Source: a virus
Virus record (IMG/VR): IMGVR_UViG_3300035670_000225
Location: 1-60,309 of that record
Reading direction: 5' to 3' (one strand)
Length of the DNA: 60,309 nt
Below the pieces are notes generated by a model. That model searched no databases and was not told where the DNA came from. It saw nothing but the letters and a program-made list of their open reading frames with translations. The translations under genes and the position numbers were made by a program. Shown one piece after another: positions 33,301 to 41,905 of the stretch. The first letter of the stretch is position 1. Each line of letters opens with the position of its first letter.

Positions 33301-34359
33301 ATGTCTATTGCAGCAGAAAACACGAACATTGGTGCCTCCCCCAAGGTAACCGCGGTTATGGCTCAGCAGCGCCGCCTGCTGAAACGGTGGGACGCCGTTT
33401 CTCATTATCTGGCCGGCGTTTGTACCGGCCTGTATCTGCCCGGCATTGATCAGACGTTTGATAAGCCTATTCGGCGCGTGTCTGGTCGCCGGCCGCCCCT
33501 GCTCGTTCTTGAAGGCGATGGGCTGAACCTTACCGGGTCTATCAGCCGACCACAAAATAACAAACTGGTATACACCCCAATCTTCAGTTATGACTTGACG
33601 ATGCCCTACACGCCCCGCGGCGGCGGTCGCGTGTTGCCGGCCAACAATCTGGTCTTAGCGCGCCGCGCAAACGAATTGCTGGCTGCTTTGGTTGCATACG
33701 GTCACCGAGTCGCAAACGACGCCCACGATGAACTGCCGGTTTTTGTGTTTCCGCAGGCTCTGCGGGACATGAGCGGAAAAATTGTGGCGGAAGATTACAC
33801 GCCTGTGCTGGGTTTTGAAACAGACAACCCGGCCGCGGCGATGGAGACGGTGTATATCAAGCATCCAAATCCGGCTCCCAAGATTTTGGCGCGTCACGGC
33901 ATCGAGTTTCCGATGTCCTTAACGCCCAGCGAACTCGACGATTTAGTTATTGAGTTTCGCGCTGAGTTCAATGACGCAGACATTGATTGGGGCATTGCAG
34001 TAGACGCGATTTTATTTCAGCGTCCGTACTGCTCGTTCTCGGTTCCGCTGGCTGAGGCGCTTTCCTCCGCGCCGGACGCCGTCGTTTCGGCTATGCGCGG
34101 GGAGTTGCGTGATAAGCATCAGTGGGAAGCGTCTTACGCAGACTTGCTGTGTGCGGCGCAAAACCCCGGGCAAATGCTGCGCATAAGCCGGCTGTCGGCG
34201 ATGCAGACTTTTCCCGTAGAAAGCGCGCAGGAGATGCCCGAAGACTATGCCGGCACGGTACTGGCCCCAGTTGACTGGACCCCGCCGCCCGGCGCGGCGG
34301 GGTCTTTTGGGGCCTCAACACCGGCGGCGCCACGAGCGCCGACAACTGCTGCCGCCTAA
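33301..34359 (+). CDS. Hypothetical protein, possibly structural
   Basis: A 352-residue protein with AAAGGA upstream and no recognised domain. It is mixed alpha/beta in the first 320 residues and ends in a Pro/Ala/Thr-rich tail (APRAPTTAAA). It follows the promoter-like element, has G/C-rich third positions and is followed by a gene that ends in a terminator, so it may be well expressed late in infection. A phrase FSYDLTMPYT is shared with the gene at 31974. Confidence 0.68.
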   Translation: MSIAAENTNIGASPKVTAVMAQQRRLLKRWDAVSHYLAGVCTGLYLPGIDQTFDKPIRRVSGRRPPLLVLEGDGLNLTGSISRPQNNKLVYTPIFSYDLTMPYTPRGGGRVLPANNLVLARRANELLAALVAYGHRVANDAHDELPVFVFPQALRDMSGKIVAEDYTPVLGFETDNPAAAMETVYIKHPNPAPKILARHGIEFPMSLTPSELDDLVIEFRAEFNDADIDWGIAVDAILFQRPYCSFSVPLAEALSSAPDAVVSAMRGELRDKHQWEASYADLLCAAQNPGQMLRISRLSAMQTFPVESAQEMPEDYAGTVLAPVDWTPPPGAAGSFGASTPAAPRAPTTAAA

Positions 34360-34376
34360 ACCGCGTACATGTAAAC

Positions 34377-34658
34377 ATGCGCTATTTTTTAAAGCCTGAA
34401 AAACCAATTTTAGCGTGGTTGCTCGATTGCGACGCATATCCACGCATAATTCCTATCTTCCCTCAAGAAGATAGTTCAGGCTTAGTAGTGGCGCATTTAC
34501 TTTCGGGCGGGGTGTTTGCTGAGGTCATTACAGGCCCGAAACACGTCGCCGAAGTGTGCGGTACAGGCGTTCCGCTTGGCAGACTGTATTTTCAGATTCC
34601 CAAAAGTCTGCTATACAGTGTGTGTGACGGCCTCGGCCCCGAGAACTTTGGGGGTTAG
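34377..34658 (+). CDS. Hypothetical small protein
   Basis: A 93-residue protein with a hydrophobic N-terminal stretch and no membrane-length helix. Its stop codon lies within the 5' arm region of the intrinsic terminator at 34650, marking the end of this transcription unit. No family recognised. Confidence 0.6.
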   Translation: MRYFLKPEKPILAWLLDCDAYPRIIPIFPQEDSSGLVVAHLLSGGVFAEVITGPKHVAEVCGTGVPLGRLYFQIPKSLLYSVCDGLGPENFGG

Positions 34659-34684
34659 CGCTACGCAGCGCGCCCCCTTTTTTT
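34650..34684 (+). terminator. Strong rho-independent terminator
   Basis: GGGGG (34650-34654) pairs with CCCCC (34673-34677) and GCGC with GCGC inside, giving a GC-rich hairpin followed by seven T residues (34678-34684). It overlaps the stop codon of the preceding gene. It separates the unknown block from the portal operon. Confidence 0.88.
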
Positions 34685-34700
34685 AGATATCAGAGCGCAC

Positions 34701-35624
34701 ATGTACAAAGACCCTTCTGAAATTCAGATGGAAAACGGCCGCACAATGGCCGATTACATGCGCCGCGGGCCGGCGGGTCTGCGCGGTGTCGTCGTGGGCA
34801 AAGCCACAGCCGGCGGAACCCCGGTTAACTACGATCCGCACGACATGTCGAAAGTGCGAATAAATATCATTGACCCGACCGGTAAAAACACAACAGACAT
34901 TTCGTTAAGTGAGTTTACACCAGATCGTTTAAACGCCGCGATGGCCAAAGCCAGCGAAACTATTGCTGGGGACGATATCGAATCTATCCGGGAGCGGGCT
35001 GCTATGGTTTTTGAAGAAATGGCAAATATGGCGAAGTCAGGCGTGCAGCGCGTGCCGAGCAAGCGCACAAACGCGCTCCCGGCGCCGCTTCCGCCCCCGG
35101 AAGAGGATGAAATTGTTAACGAACTAGAAGAAGAAATTCAACAAACTTTTGCGCCCGCGCCGAGTAGCCCGCCAATTGAAAAAATAGACCGTAATTACAG
35201 TCCTATGGCGGCATTTGGTTTGAAGAAAAAAACAACGGCTCCTATGCAAAACGCGGTCGCCTCTACCGGCGGACACGCGCAACGAGTTGGTCCGCCACAA
35301 AAGTTAGTGTATTTCGAGAAAGAGGGCATCGGGACGGTGCCGGCGTTTTTTCATGACGTTATTGTGTCCCTTACCGCTACGGACGAATACGGCCTAGAAG
35401 AAAGCGGGTTTTTAGTTTTAGTTTACGATTTACGCTTCGAGCAGAATGCCGCGCGCTGGTTTCCTCCCGCAAATGACCCGTATAACCGCCCGTGGGCCGC
35501 TCAAATTAGTGACGATCGGCGGCTGTACCTTGTGCATACGACCGGATTTCAGTATGTTTATGATAGCCGTGAATACTGTATTTTAATGGTAGAAAAGGCC
35601 GTGACCTCGACAGGGCTGGAATGA
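34701..35624 (+). CDS. Hypothetical protein upstream of portal
   Basis: A 307-residue protein. The N-terminal 120 residues are polar and helical. Then comes a Pro/Glu-rich linker (APLPPPEEDEIVNELEEEIQ), and the C-terminal 110 residues form a compact beta-rich unit with several aromatic residues (YLVHTTGFQYVYDSREY). It is the first gene after the terminator and directly precedes the portal gene cluster, so a virion or packaging-related role is likely by position. Not recognised by sequence. Confidence 0.68.
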   Translation: MYKDPSEIQMENGRTMADYMRRGPAGLRGVVVGKATAGGTPVNYDPHDMSKVRINIIDPTGKNTTDISLSEFTPDRLNAAMAKASETIAGDDIESIRERAAMVFEEMANMAKSGVQRVPSKRTNALPAPLPPPEEDEIVNELEEEIQQTFAPAPSSPPIEKIDRNYSPMAAFGLKKKTTAPMQNAVASTGGHAQRVGPPQKLVYFEKEGIGTVPAFFHDVIVSLTATDEYGLEESGFLVLVYDLRFEQNAARWFPPANDPYNRPWAAQISDDRRLYLVHTTGFQYVYDSREYCILMVEKAVTSTGLE

Positions 35625-35785
35625 TGGAGAAACACGGTGTTATCAAATCCGGCATTACTCCGCCGGAGCAAGAGCCAGAAAAAACCGCGGCACATGTAGA
35701 TAGCGAAAAGCCGACGGTTGCTGAACTCGATAACGATTTTCGTAAACGGGCTGCGGAAGCGGCGCGTAACACCTGCCAGAAATAG
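35621..35785 (+). CDS. Hypothetical small protein between structural genes
   Basis: A 54-residue ORF whose ATG overlaps the previous TGA (ATGA). It starts MMEKHGVIKSG, is strongly charged, and ends in a helical FRKRAAEAARNTCQK. It fills the gap before the portal gene. Coupling geometry supports it; the function is unknown. Confidence 0.6.
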   Translation: MMEKHGVIKSGITPPEQEPEKTAAHVDSEKPTVAELDNDFRKRAAEAARNTCQK

Positions 35786-35793
35786 GTGCTGCT

Positions 35794-37728
35794 TTGGCGC
35801 TCGCTCCGTCCGTAGAAATGGGCTACAACTCGCTGGGCAAGGGGGTTACTGCTGACGAGCGGTTTCCGGACCCGTTCTGCGACATCGCCAGCCTCTCTAT
35901 GCCTGAAAGTATTCAGACAGCCCTGCGCTGGACTGAGTATGTCATGAACGCTAACGGGCCTTACCGGCAGGCTATCGATCGCGTGGTTTCGTACTTCATC
36001 ACCGACGTTGAAATTTACGACATTGGCGAGAATACAACTGGTCGCGAAGAAAAAGAAAAATTTCGTGTGTTTCTTGATGACACGCTGAGCATTAAGAATA
36101 CGCTGCACAGTATCGGGCTGGACTACATGGCGTACGGCAACTCGTTCACGAGTTTGCTTGTTCCGTTCCGCCGCTACTTGTCGTGCAAAAAATGCGGCCT
36201 CGAAATGCCGTTAGAAAAAGTGCACAATTCGCCGCAGTGCGCTTTTAAGTGGCAAAACTTTGAGTTTCACGCCACCTGCCCGAAATGCAAAGCGACCGGT
36301 GAGTGGCGGCATATCGACCGCCGCAGCGGCGACAACGATCAGATGCACGTGAAAAGATGGAGCCCGCACGAAATTGATATTTTGTGGGACCCATACACTG
36401 ACGAATGCTCGTACGTTTGGAAAATTCCGCAAGACTACCGCACGCTAATTAAAAACGGTCACCTGCACCATCTTGAGCGAGCCAGTTGGGAAGTTATTCA
36501 GGCAATTAAAAACGAACAGAATTTGATGTTCGATAAGGGCGTTATTTACCACCTCAAAGAAGATGCCCTCGCTGGTATGCGCAACCGTGGCTGGGGTATT
36601 TCACGCGTGCTGACAAATTTTAGGCAGGCGTGGTATTACCAGATTTTGCATAGGTACAATGAAGCCGTCGCCCTCGATTACGTAATTCCTTTTCGCGTAA
36701 TTACGCCGGCGCCCCGCGGCGGTGACAACCAGTCGTCTGACCCCGTTCATACGATTAATTTGTCGAATTTTACGGCGCGCGTTAACTCAATGCTACGCGC
36801 GCGGCGAACCGATCCGGCGCGCTGGAATGTGCTTCCGTTCCCCGTAAACTATCAGGCGCTCGGCGGCGACGCGAGCCAGTTAGCGCCGCGAGACCTTTTA
36901 GATCAGGGTCTCGAAACGTTATTGAAGTGCATCGGAATGCCCGTTGAGTTATTTAACGGCACGCTGCAACTTCAGGCCGCGCCAGCGGCGCTTCGTTTGT
37001 TTGAGGCAAATTGGAGCCACCTGCCGCACAACATGAATCGCTTTCTCACCGACTTGGCCGCGAACATAGCCAAGATTATGTCGTGGGAGCCGGTCGGGGC
37101 GAAGTTGATGCGCGTCACTCATGCTGACGACCTCAACAGGCAGATGGCGAAACTGCAACTTATGCAGGGGCAGCAAATCAGTAAGACTACAGGTCTGGCC
37201 AGTGTCGGTTTGGATTATGAGGAAGAAACCAAACGTATGCTGGAAGAAGAGCGCATTTATGCCGAAGAGCAAGAGCGCATGCAAAAAGAAATGGAACAGG
37301 CGCAGACGATGAAAGACCTGTCCCAGCAAACCGAGATGATGGGCGGCGTTGGTCAGGCCGGCGCGGGCGCAACCGGTATGCCGCCCGCGGGCGCGCCAGC
37401 GCCGGCGCAAGGCGCGGCCCCGCCCGGTATGCCAATGCCCGGCCAGCCGACTGCCGTAGATCAGTTCCTAATGCAGCGACAAAACTCGGGTAGTATTCCG
37501 CGCACGCCAGAAGACCTGCAGCAGCAAGCCCAACTTATTGCTAACCAACTATTGTCGTTACCGGAGTCGCAAAAAGACTCTGAACTTATCAAACTTAAGC
37601 GCGGCGACAATACTATGCACGCGCTCGTCACAAGCATTATTGACGACATCAGGCAGCAGGCTCGATCGCAGGGCGGCGCCATGGTTATGCAGCAGCAATA
37701 TGGTCAACCGGCTCCCGCAGGCGGGTAA
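35794..37728 (+). CDS. Portal protein with internal zinc ribbon
   Basis: A 644-residue phage portal: an N-terminal SLSMPESIQTALRWTEYVMNANGPYRQAIDR helix, a long stem, and a C-terminal MGQAQ-type Gln/Met/Pro-rich tail. Conserved portal features include DYMAYGNSF (about 110-118) and PVELFNGTLQLQAAPAALRLFE. An unusual insert carries CKKC (Cys131, Cys134) and CPKC (Cys162, Cys165), a probable zinc ribbon. The portal forms the dodecameric ring through which DNA is packaged and ejected. Start: TTG 35794 with AGG upstream gives the length above; ATG 35818 is possible. No capsid or terminase gene follows within the window. Confidence 0.8.
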   Translation: MALAPSVEMGYNSLGKGVTADERFPDPFCDIASLSMPESIQTALRWTEYVMNANGPYRQAIDRVVSYFITDVEIYDIGENTTGREEKEKFRVFLDDTLSIKNTLHSIGLDYMAYGNSFTSLLVPFRRYLSCKKCGLEMPLEKVHNSPQCAFKWQNFEFHATCPKCKATGEWRHIDRRSGDNDQMHVKRWSPHEIDILWDPYTDECSYVWKIPQDYRTLIKNGHLHHLERASWEVIQAIKNEQNLMFDKGVIYHLKEDALAGMRNRGWGISRVLTNFRQAWYYQILHRYNEAVALDYVIPFRVITPAPRGGDNQSSDPVHTINLSNFTARVNSMLRARRTDPARWNVLPFPVNYQALGGDASQLAPRDLLDQGLETLLKCIGMPVELFNGTLQLQAAPAALRLFEANWSHLPHNMNRFLTDLAANIAKIMSWEPVGAKLMRVTHADDLNRQMAKLQLMQGQQISKTTGLASVGLDYEEETKRMLEEERIYAEEQERMQKEMEQAQTMKDLSQQTEMMGGVGQAGAGATGMPPAGAPAPAQGAAPPGMPMPGQPTAVDQFLMQRQNSGSIPRTPEDLQQQAQLIANQLLSLPESQKDSELIKLKRGDNTMHALVTSIIDDIRQQARSQGGAMVMQQQYGQPAPAGG

Positions 37729-37730
37729 AA

Positions 37731-38774
37731 ATGAGTGTCGGTATTTATACGCATTACGCGCAATGCGACCAGACATATTTTGCGATTCGTCTTGCAGATT
37801 TCTTGCGCAACCAAGGCGTTGATTTTTCTATTTATACAGATAACCAGCCCGCCAAAATCAAGTCTGCGTATGACAACATAGTCGTACACAAAAATAAACA
37901 ACGGTATAGCGATTGGGCGAAAAAACAGCGCATTCTAGTTTGGACTCATGTACCTAAAATAGAGCAAATTAATATTGCTAAGCGCGCCGGCGCCACGACC
38001 GTCTTAGTGCCAATGTGGCAAGAATTAAATACGCCGTTCAAAAAAACCGTACGCCAAGCCGATCATCTCATCGCGTTGTCGACAGAATGCCGAGAACTTT
38101 TCCACGGTGTATACAAGTTTCGCAATGTAACGTTAATACCTTTTGACACGGGATTGCCGCCGACAAAAAAAGACGGCAATGTAGATGCCAAGAAAATAAA
38201 ACTGTTTTTGCCGTGGTTTGATCGGAATGCACGTTGCGCACAGAATTCTTTTTTGGATCAACTAGAGTACTTGCTATTGCGCATGCCAGAAGCGCATTTA
38301 ACTGTTGCAATTTCGTCGAGCAAATTTTCACCGGCAATTGCCAAGTTTTTTCAACGTCTTGGAAGACACACAGAGGGGCGCGTTTCTTTGTTGCGAAACG
38401 TTGCCGTGCCGGCTCGCACAAAACTTTACGGCGAACACGACTTAACCGTATTCCCCGCCGAGTGCGATAATTTTGGATTGTGCAGTTTGACTTCAATTTG
38501 CTGCGGCACGCCAGTGATTACGCTCGCAGTTTCTCCGCAGACTGATTTTGTATATCAAGACGCAAATGGCGTACTTGTAAAAACTAAAGTTGATTATGAC
38601 GAGCATGGTGTGCCGCACGCGCGCCCTGATTACGACTTGTTCGGTGAAACATTGCAGACACTCATTGCGGAACCAAACTACATCAACGCGATGAATCGCA
38701 AAATTAACTACAACTTAAATTCTCGCCGCAAATCATTTGAACTAGGTTGGCAATCTGTTTTGCGGCTTGTGTGA
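37731..38774 (+). CDS. GT-B-fold (GT4-like) glycosyltransferase
   Basis: A 347-residue glycosyltransferase. The C-terminal Rossmann domain carries the E-x7-E donor-binding motif in VFPAECDNFGLCSLTSICCGTPVI (about residues 240-265), typical of GT4 retaining enzymes. The N-terminal domain starts with SVGIYTHYA. The sugar donor and acceptor are unknown. It starts 2 nt after the portal gene and overlaps no structural gene, so its product may modify virion proteins or host polysaccharide. Confidence 0.75.
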   Translation: MSVGIYTHYAQCDQTYFAIRLADFLRNQGVDFSIYTDNQPAKIKSAYDNIVVHKNKQRYSDWAKKQRILVWTHVPKIEQINIAKRAGATTVLVPMWQELNTPFKKTVRQADHLIALSTECRELFHGVYKFRNVTLIPFDTGLPPTKKDGNVDAKKIKLFLPWFDRNARCAQNSFLDQLEYLLLRMPEAHLTVAISSSKFSPAIAKFFQRLGRHTEGRVSLLRNVAVPARTKLYGEHDLTVFPAECDNFGLCSLTSICCGTPVITLAVSPQTDFVYQDANGVLVKTKVDYDEHGVPHARPDYDLFGETLQTLIAEPNYINAMNRKINYNLNSRRKSFELGWQSVLRLV

Positions 38775-38796
38775 CACTTGGCGCACGGAGGCGCAC

Positions 38797-39576
38797 ATGA
38801 AAAAAGCCGACGACCTGTCGTTAGACAAAACGTTATTGTTTGCCCAACAATGCTACGCCGAAAAGCAAAACAATTCTGGCGAAAACTTACTCGCGCATTG
38901 CAAAAGAGTCGCGTATCAAGCCGAGACTATTGCGCATAAGTTGTATCAGGACTTGCGCACGGATTACGTACCTGAGAATCTCAAAGATACTGTCGCGGCA
39001 ATTATTCATTGCGGGCTGCTGCATGACGTCTTGAATGTCCGCGCGTGTGCGTTTGAAACTATTGCCGAGGTAGCAAATGTTCAAATCGCCGCTATGGTGT
39101 CAGCGCTCAGCCGCGATTTTCGTCTTGTTGAAACAAAGCGAGATATGGAATTTCGTGGGCGACTTAGCCAGAGCGCGGTCGGCACACAAATTGTCGCCGT
39201 CGCCGACATTATTTGCACGGCAAAAGAATTGCTCAAAACGCTAGAACGCAGCGGCATGTCGGTTGTGCCAAAATCTAAAAAAATTTTGGCGCAATTAGAC
39301 GGCGACTTGCTGGCAGTGCATGCAGCAAATAAATATTACATGCTGCGGCTGTATGTGCACGCCGCCCGCAATCTTCTCGTGGATGTGAGTCAAAAAATCA
39401 AATCTTGCAGGCAAAAAGCAAAAGCGGACAAAGCGGCAGCCAGTCTTGCCAAAAAAGTGCAAGAAGCGGTAGACTCTCGCGCCAAGAAAGATCGACGTCC
39501 GCGCGGCAAAACTAAAGAGAAAAAACAGGAGGTGCGCTATGCAAGAAAAAGAAATCTTCGCACAGATGTTGACTGA
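38797..39576 (+). CDS. HD-domain phosphohydrolase (SpoT/MESH1-like)
   Basis: A 259-residue protein; ATG 38797 after CACGGAGG is better than the upstream in-frame ATG at 38767. Metal ligands fit the HD superfamily of RelA/SpoT and MESH1: His34 (NLLAHCKRV), His76-Asp77 (GLLHDVL) and Asp137 (VAVADIIC). In MESH1 and SpoT this domain removes the 3'-pyrophosphate of (p)ppGpp. The synthetase domain of SpoT is absent. The last 80 residues are very basic (KKDRRPRGKTKEKK) and may bind nucleic acid. In phage infection such a hydrolase could blunt the stringent response. Not proven here. Confidence 0.68.
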   Translation: MKKADDLSLDKTLLFAQQCYAEKQNNSGENLLAHCKRVAYQAETIAHKLYQDLRTDYVPENLKDTVAAIIHCGLLHDVLNVRACAFETIAEVANVQIAAMVSALSRDFRLVETKRDMEFRGRLSQSAVGTQIVAVADIICTAKELLKTLERSGMSVVPKSKKILAQLDGDLLAVHAANKYYMLRLYVHAARNLLVDVSQKIKSCRQKAKADKAAASLAKKVQEAVDSRAKKDRRPRGKTKEKKQEVRYARKRNLRTDVD

Positions 39577-39853
39577 CTTCGCGGCGACCCGACCCGAGAT
39601 TACAGACAATCAGGTCTTGCAGGACTTTTGCGATTATGCTAAGACGTGGTTTTCTGAAAAAGGCGTTGTGGGTGTCGCGCAAACCGTCAATGGTTTTGCT
39701 TTGCGTTTTAAAGACGGTTCTGAGCGGATTTTATTCTCTTCTAATTTTCAGGCCGTAGCGGATCAGCCTTCTTTTTCGATTTCTGGCGTGGGTGGCGGGC
39801 CCGTGCGAATTACGCCCATAGCCGTAGACACGTCACATAAAATTACCGGGTAA
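39539..39853 (+). CDS. Hypothetical protein
   Basis: A 104-residue acidic protein with a strong RBS (AGGAGG) inside the end of the HD gene, overlapping it by 38 nt. The second half is beta-rich with SSNF, SFSISGVGGGPVRIT. Not recognised. Confidence 0.65.
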   Translation: MQEKEIFAQMLTDFAATRPEITDNQVLQDFCDYAKTWFSEKGVVGVAQTVNGFALRFKDGSERILFSSNFQAVADQPSFSISGVGGGPVRITPIAVDTSHKITG

Positions 39854-39868
39854 TTACAAGGAGCGTAA

Positions 39869-40549
39869 GTGTTTATTTGTTTTGAAGGTATTGACGGCGC
39901 CGGCAAGAGTACGCAGGCCCGCATGCTTCAGCAGCGACTTGCGGCCGATGGCTATAAAGTTGAATTAGTGGCAGACCCCGGCACTACTAAAATTGGGACA
40001 GCAATTCGGCAGATTCTTCTCGACAACGACGGCCCGATCACGCCCGTCGCGCAAATGCTGCTATTTTCTGCGGCCCGGGCTGAGTTATCTGCGTATGCGC
40101 GTGCACAATTGCGCAAAAAAACCGTCATTATTTGCGATCGCTGGTTTTTATCGACGGTAGTGTATCAGGGTGTCTTGAATCGGATACCGATACATAGTCT
40201 TTTTGATATTTTTGAAATGTCGGACTGTGTGTTTCCAGATTTATGTTTTTTGCTTGACCTCGATCCGCGCGACGCCAAGAAACGGATGGGCAAGCCGCGC
40301 GACAGGTACGAGCGCAAAGGCATGGCTGAGCGCAAGATTATGCGCGACGCGTATCTAAATTTTGCCGGGCACCAGTTCGCTGCCGCCACTGAAGTAGTCG
40401 CGGCAGATCGTCCGGCAGAAATAACGCACAAGCAGATTTACGCAATTGTGAAATCTGCTTTGACGGAGCGGAAGATAAAACCCACAAGGAAGGAGCCTAA
40501 AAATGGCCGTTCTCGTGTCCGAGCAAACGCACGTAAATCAAGAACGTGA
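39869..40549 (+). CDS. tmk: Thymidylate kinase
   Basis: A 226-residue kinase with a GTG start at 39869, preceded by AAGGAGC. The P-loop is EGIDGAGKSTQ (residues 6-16), the DPGTT segment binds the thymidine base side, ICDRW is the DR motif, and a LID-like region DRYERKG follows LDLDPRDAKKRM. It phosphorylates dTMP to dTDP. With the thymidine kinase at 56586 it secures the dTTP pool during replication. The C-terminus (about 20 residues) is unusually basic. It overlaps the next gene by 47 nt. Confidence 0.9.
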   Translation: MFICFEGIDGAGKSTQARMLQQRLAADGYKVELVADPGTTKIGTAIRQILLDNDGPITPVAQMLLFSAARAELSAYARAQLRKKTVIICDRWFLSTVVYQGVLNRIPIHSLFDIFEMSDCVFPDLCFLLDLDPRDAKKRMGKPRDRYERKGMAERKIMRDAYLNFAGHQFAAATEVVAADRPAEITHKQIYAIVKSALTERKIKPTRKEPKNGRSRVRANARKSRT

Positions 40550-41006
40550 TTACTCCGTATTTGTCGCTCTAAAAGAGGTGCAGCAATTAGAGCGGCAATT
40601 AATTGTTAGCCCAGAAAATCGCACAATTAACGCGGCTTTGCGCAACGTTGTGTTTCTGCTTTTAGACCTTGCGCAGAAATATGTGCCGAATACCGCCGCC
40701 ACTTTTAGCGATTACTCGCATCTGACGCACTGCATTAAACTTTTGCAGGAAATGGGTTTAAAGCCCCAAATTGCGGCAAAACTTGACGCAGCCGTAGCCG
40801 GCGTAAGTGCCGATATCGTGTACAATTCTTTTGAATACCGGCAGTTGCGCAATAAAATAAAAGCGTGTTTGGCGGTTGTTGCCGACCTAACCGAGCGCCC
40901 TGCTGCCGCGGGCTCAAAAGAGTTTCAGCGCGGCGTGCGCGAAGGTTACCGTCGCGCCAGCGATATCGCCGTATTATTCCTTGAAGACATCAATGAGACC
41001 GCGTAG
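40503..41006 (+). CDS. Hypothetical protein
   Basis: A 167-residue, all-helical-looking protein with no cysteines or obvious motifs, overlapping the thymidylate kinase gene by 47 nt. The RBS GGAGCC lies before ATG 40503. Not recognised. Confidence 0.65.
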   Translation: MAVLVSEQTHVNQERDYSVFVALKEVQQLERQLIVSPENRTINAALRNVVFLLLDLAQKYVPNTAATFSDYSHLTHCIKLLQEMGLKPQIAAKLDAAVAGVSADIVYNSFEYRQLRNKIKACLAVVADLTERPAAAGSKEFQRGVREGYRRASDIAVLFLEDINETA

Positions 41007-41007
41007 C

Positions 41008-41271
41008 ATGGACGCCCACAGCATAACAGTAGCCCTTGGCGATTTAAATCCGGACGCCGTGTTACTCGAAAACATGGACACGGCGCTTATTGGCGTTGGT
41101 TATATCGGCCCGCGCGATCCGGTGGCGATATACAGCAAAGCAAAGATATACGAAAAACTATTTGCTGACGGTTTTTCGCAGGAAGATGCTAATGAGTATT
41201 TCGGCAAATACTCTAACACATGGGCGGCTGAAAACACGCCTGTAATTATGGATGACCTTTCGGAGCAATAA
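41008..41271 (+). CDS. Conserved small phage protein
   Basis: An 87-residue protein; ATG 41008 chosen, with ATG 40993 possible. The composition DALIGVG--G---PVAIY--------L--DG-S-E-A-E-F----------TPV matches a recurrent small phage family of unknown function. Its last base is shared with the start of the next gene. Confidence 0.65.
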   Translation: MDAHSITVALGDLNPDAVLLENMDTALIGVGYIGPRDPVAIYSKAKIYEKLFADGFSQEDANEYFGKYSNTWAAENTPVIMDDLSEQ

Positions 41272-41573
41272 TGGCTACGGTTGTTGAAAACCACCCTGAC
41301 AGCATTATCTTTGTCAACGGCGGGCGCGGCGATAAAGAAAACTCACCGACGCTGTCTGTGCAGGCGGGCGATTGGGAGGTCGAGGATCACGTCGAGTCTG
41401 GCGTGGTGTTTGACGCGTACGGCCCACAACCACCGCTGCTCACCCCGGCTGACGCGCGCAAACTGGCTAAATGGCTGCAACGCGCCGCCGACAGCCTAGA
41501 GGGCGTAAAACATTCGGACAAAAAAAAGAGTCGGCACAACTATTACGAGCAGGATGATGTAGACGATTATTGA
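41271..41573 (+). CDS. Hypothetical protein
   Basis: A 100-residue, acidic protein with an N-terminal beta-rich part and a polar C-terminus (KKKSRHNYYEQDDVDDY). The last bases overlap the following gene's possible upstream start. Not recognised. Confidence 0.6.
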   Translation: MATVVENHPDSIIFVNGGRGDKENSPTLSVQAGDWEVEDHVESGVVFDAYGPQPPLLTPADARKLAKWLQRAADSLEGVKHSDKKKSRHNYYEQDDVDDY

Positions 41574-41581
41574 GGTTATTT

Positions 41582-41893
41582 GTGAAAAACTCGCTGCTCT
41601 GCTGGCTTCTACTGGTTGCTCTGTCGCGCGTAGAGGCGGCAGAGTTGCTCATTTTTACGGCTGATTGGTGCGGCCCGTGTCAGCAATTAAAAACAGACAT
41701 CGCACAGAACCCCGAGATTATGCGGGATTATGAGTGGGGCTATGTCGACTTCGACGCTGAAAAAGATTTGGTGCGCGCCTACAGTGTAAAAACAGTGCCC
41801 ACTTTTTTTATACTAGAGGGGCATAACGTTGTGCGCCAACAATCCGGTTATCGCGGCCCGGGGCAATTGAGGCGCTGGTTGCAAAGCAGGTAA
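41582..41893 (+). CDS. Exported thioredoxin-like protein
   Basis: A 103-residue protein; GTG 41582 lies at the right distance from GAGG. Residues 1-19 form a signal peptide (a Lys near the start, CWLLLVALS core, VEA cleavage site), followed by a thioredoxin fold with the redox motif DWCGPC (Cys30, Cys33) and the cis-proline strand VPTFFI. It would act in the periplasm or outside the cytoplasm, making or reducing disulfides, perhaps in cysteine-bearing fibre proteins. Exported thioredoxins are uncommon in phages. It lies next to the first fibre-type gene. Confidence 0.75.
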   Translation: MKNSLLCWLLLVALSRVEAAELLIFTADWCGPCQQLKTDIAQNPEIMRDYEWGYVDFDAEKDLVRAYSVKTVPTFFILEGHNVVRQQSGYRGPGQLRRWLQSR

Positions 41894-41905
41894 GCGGGCG
41901 CCGAT

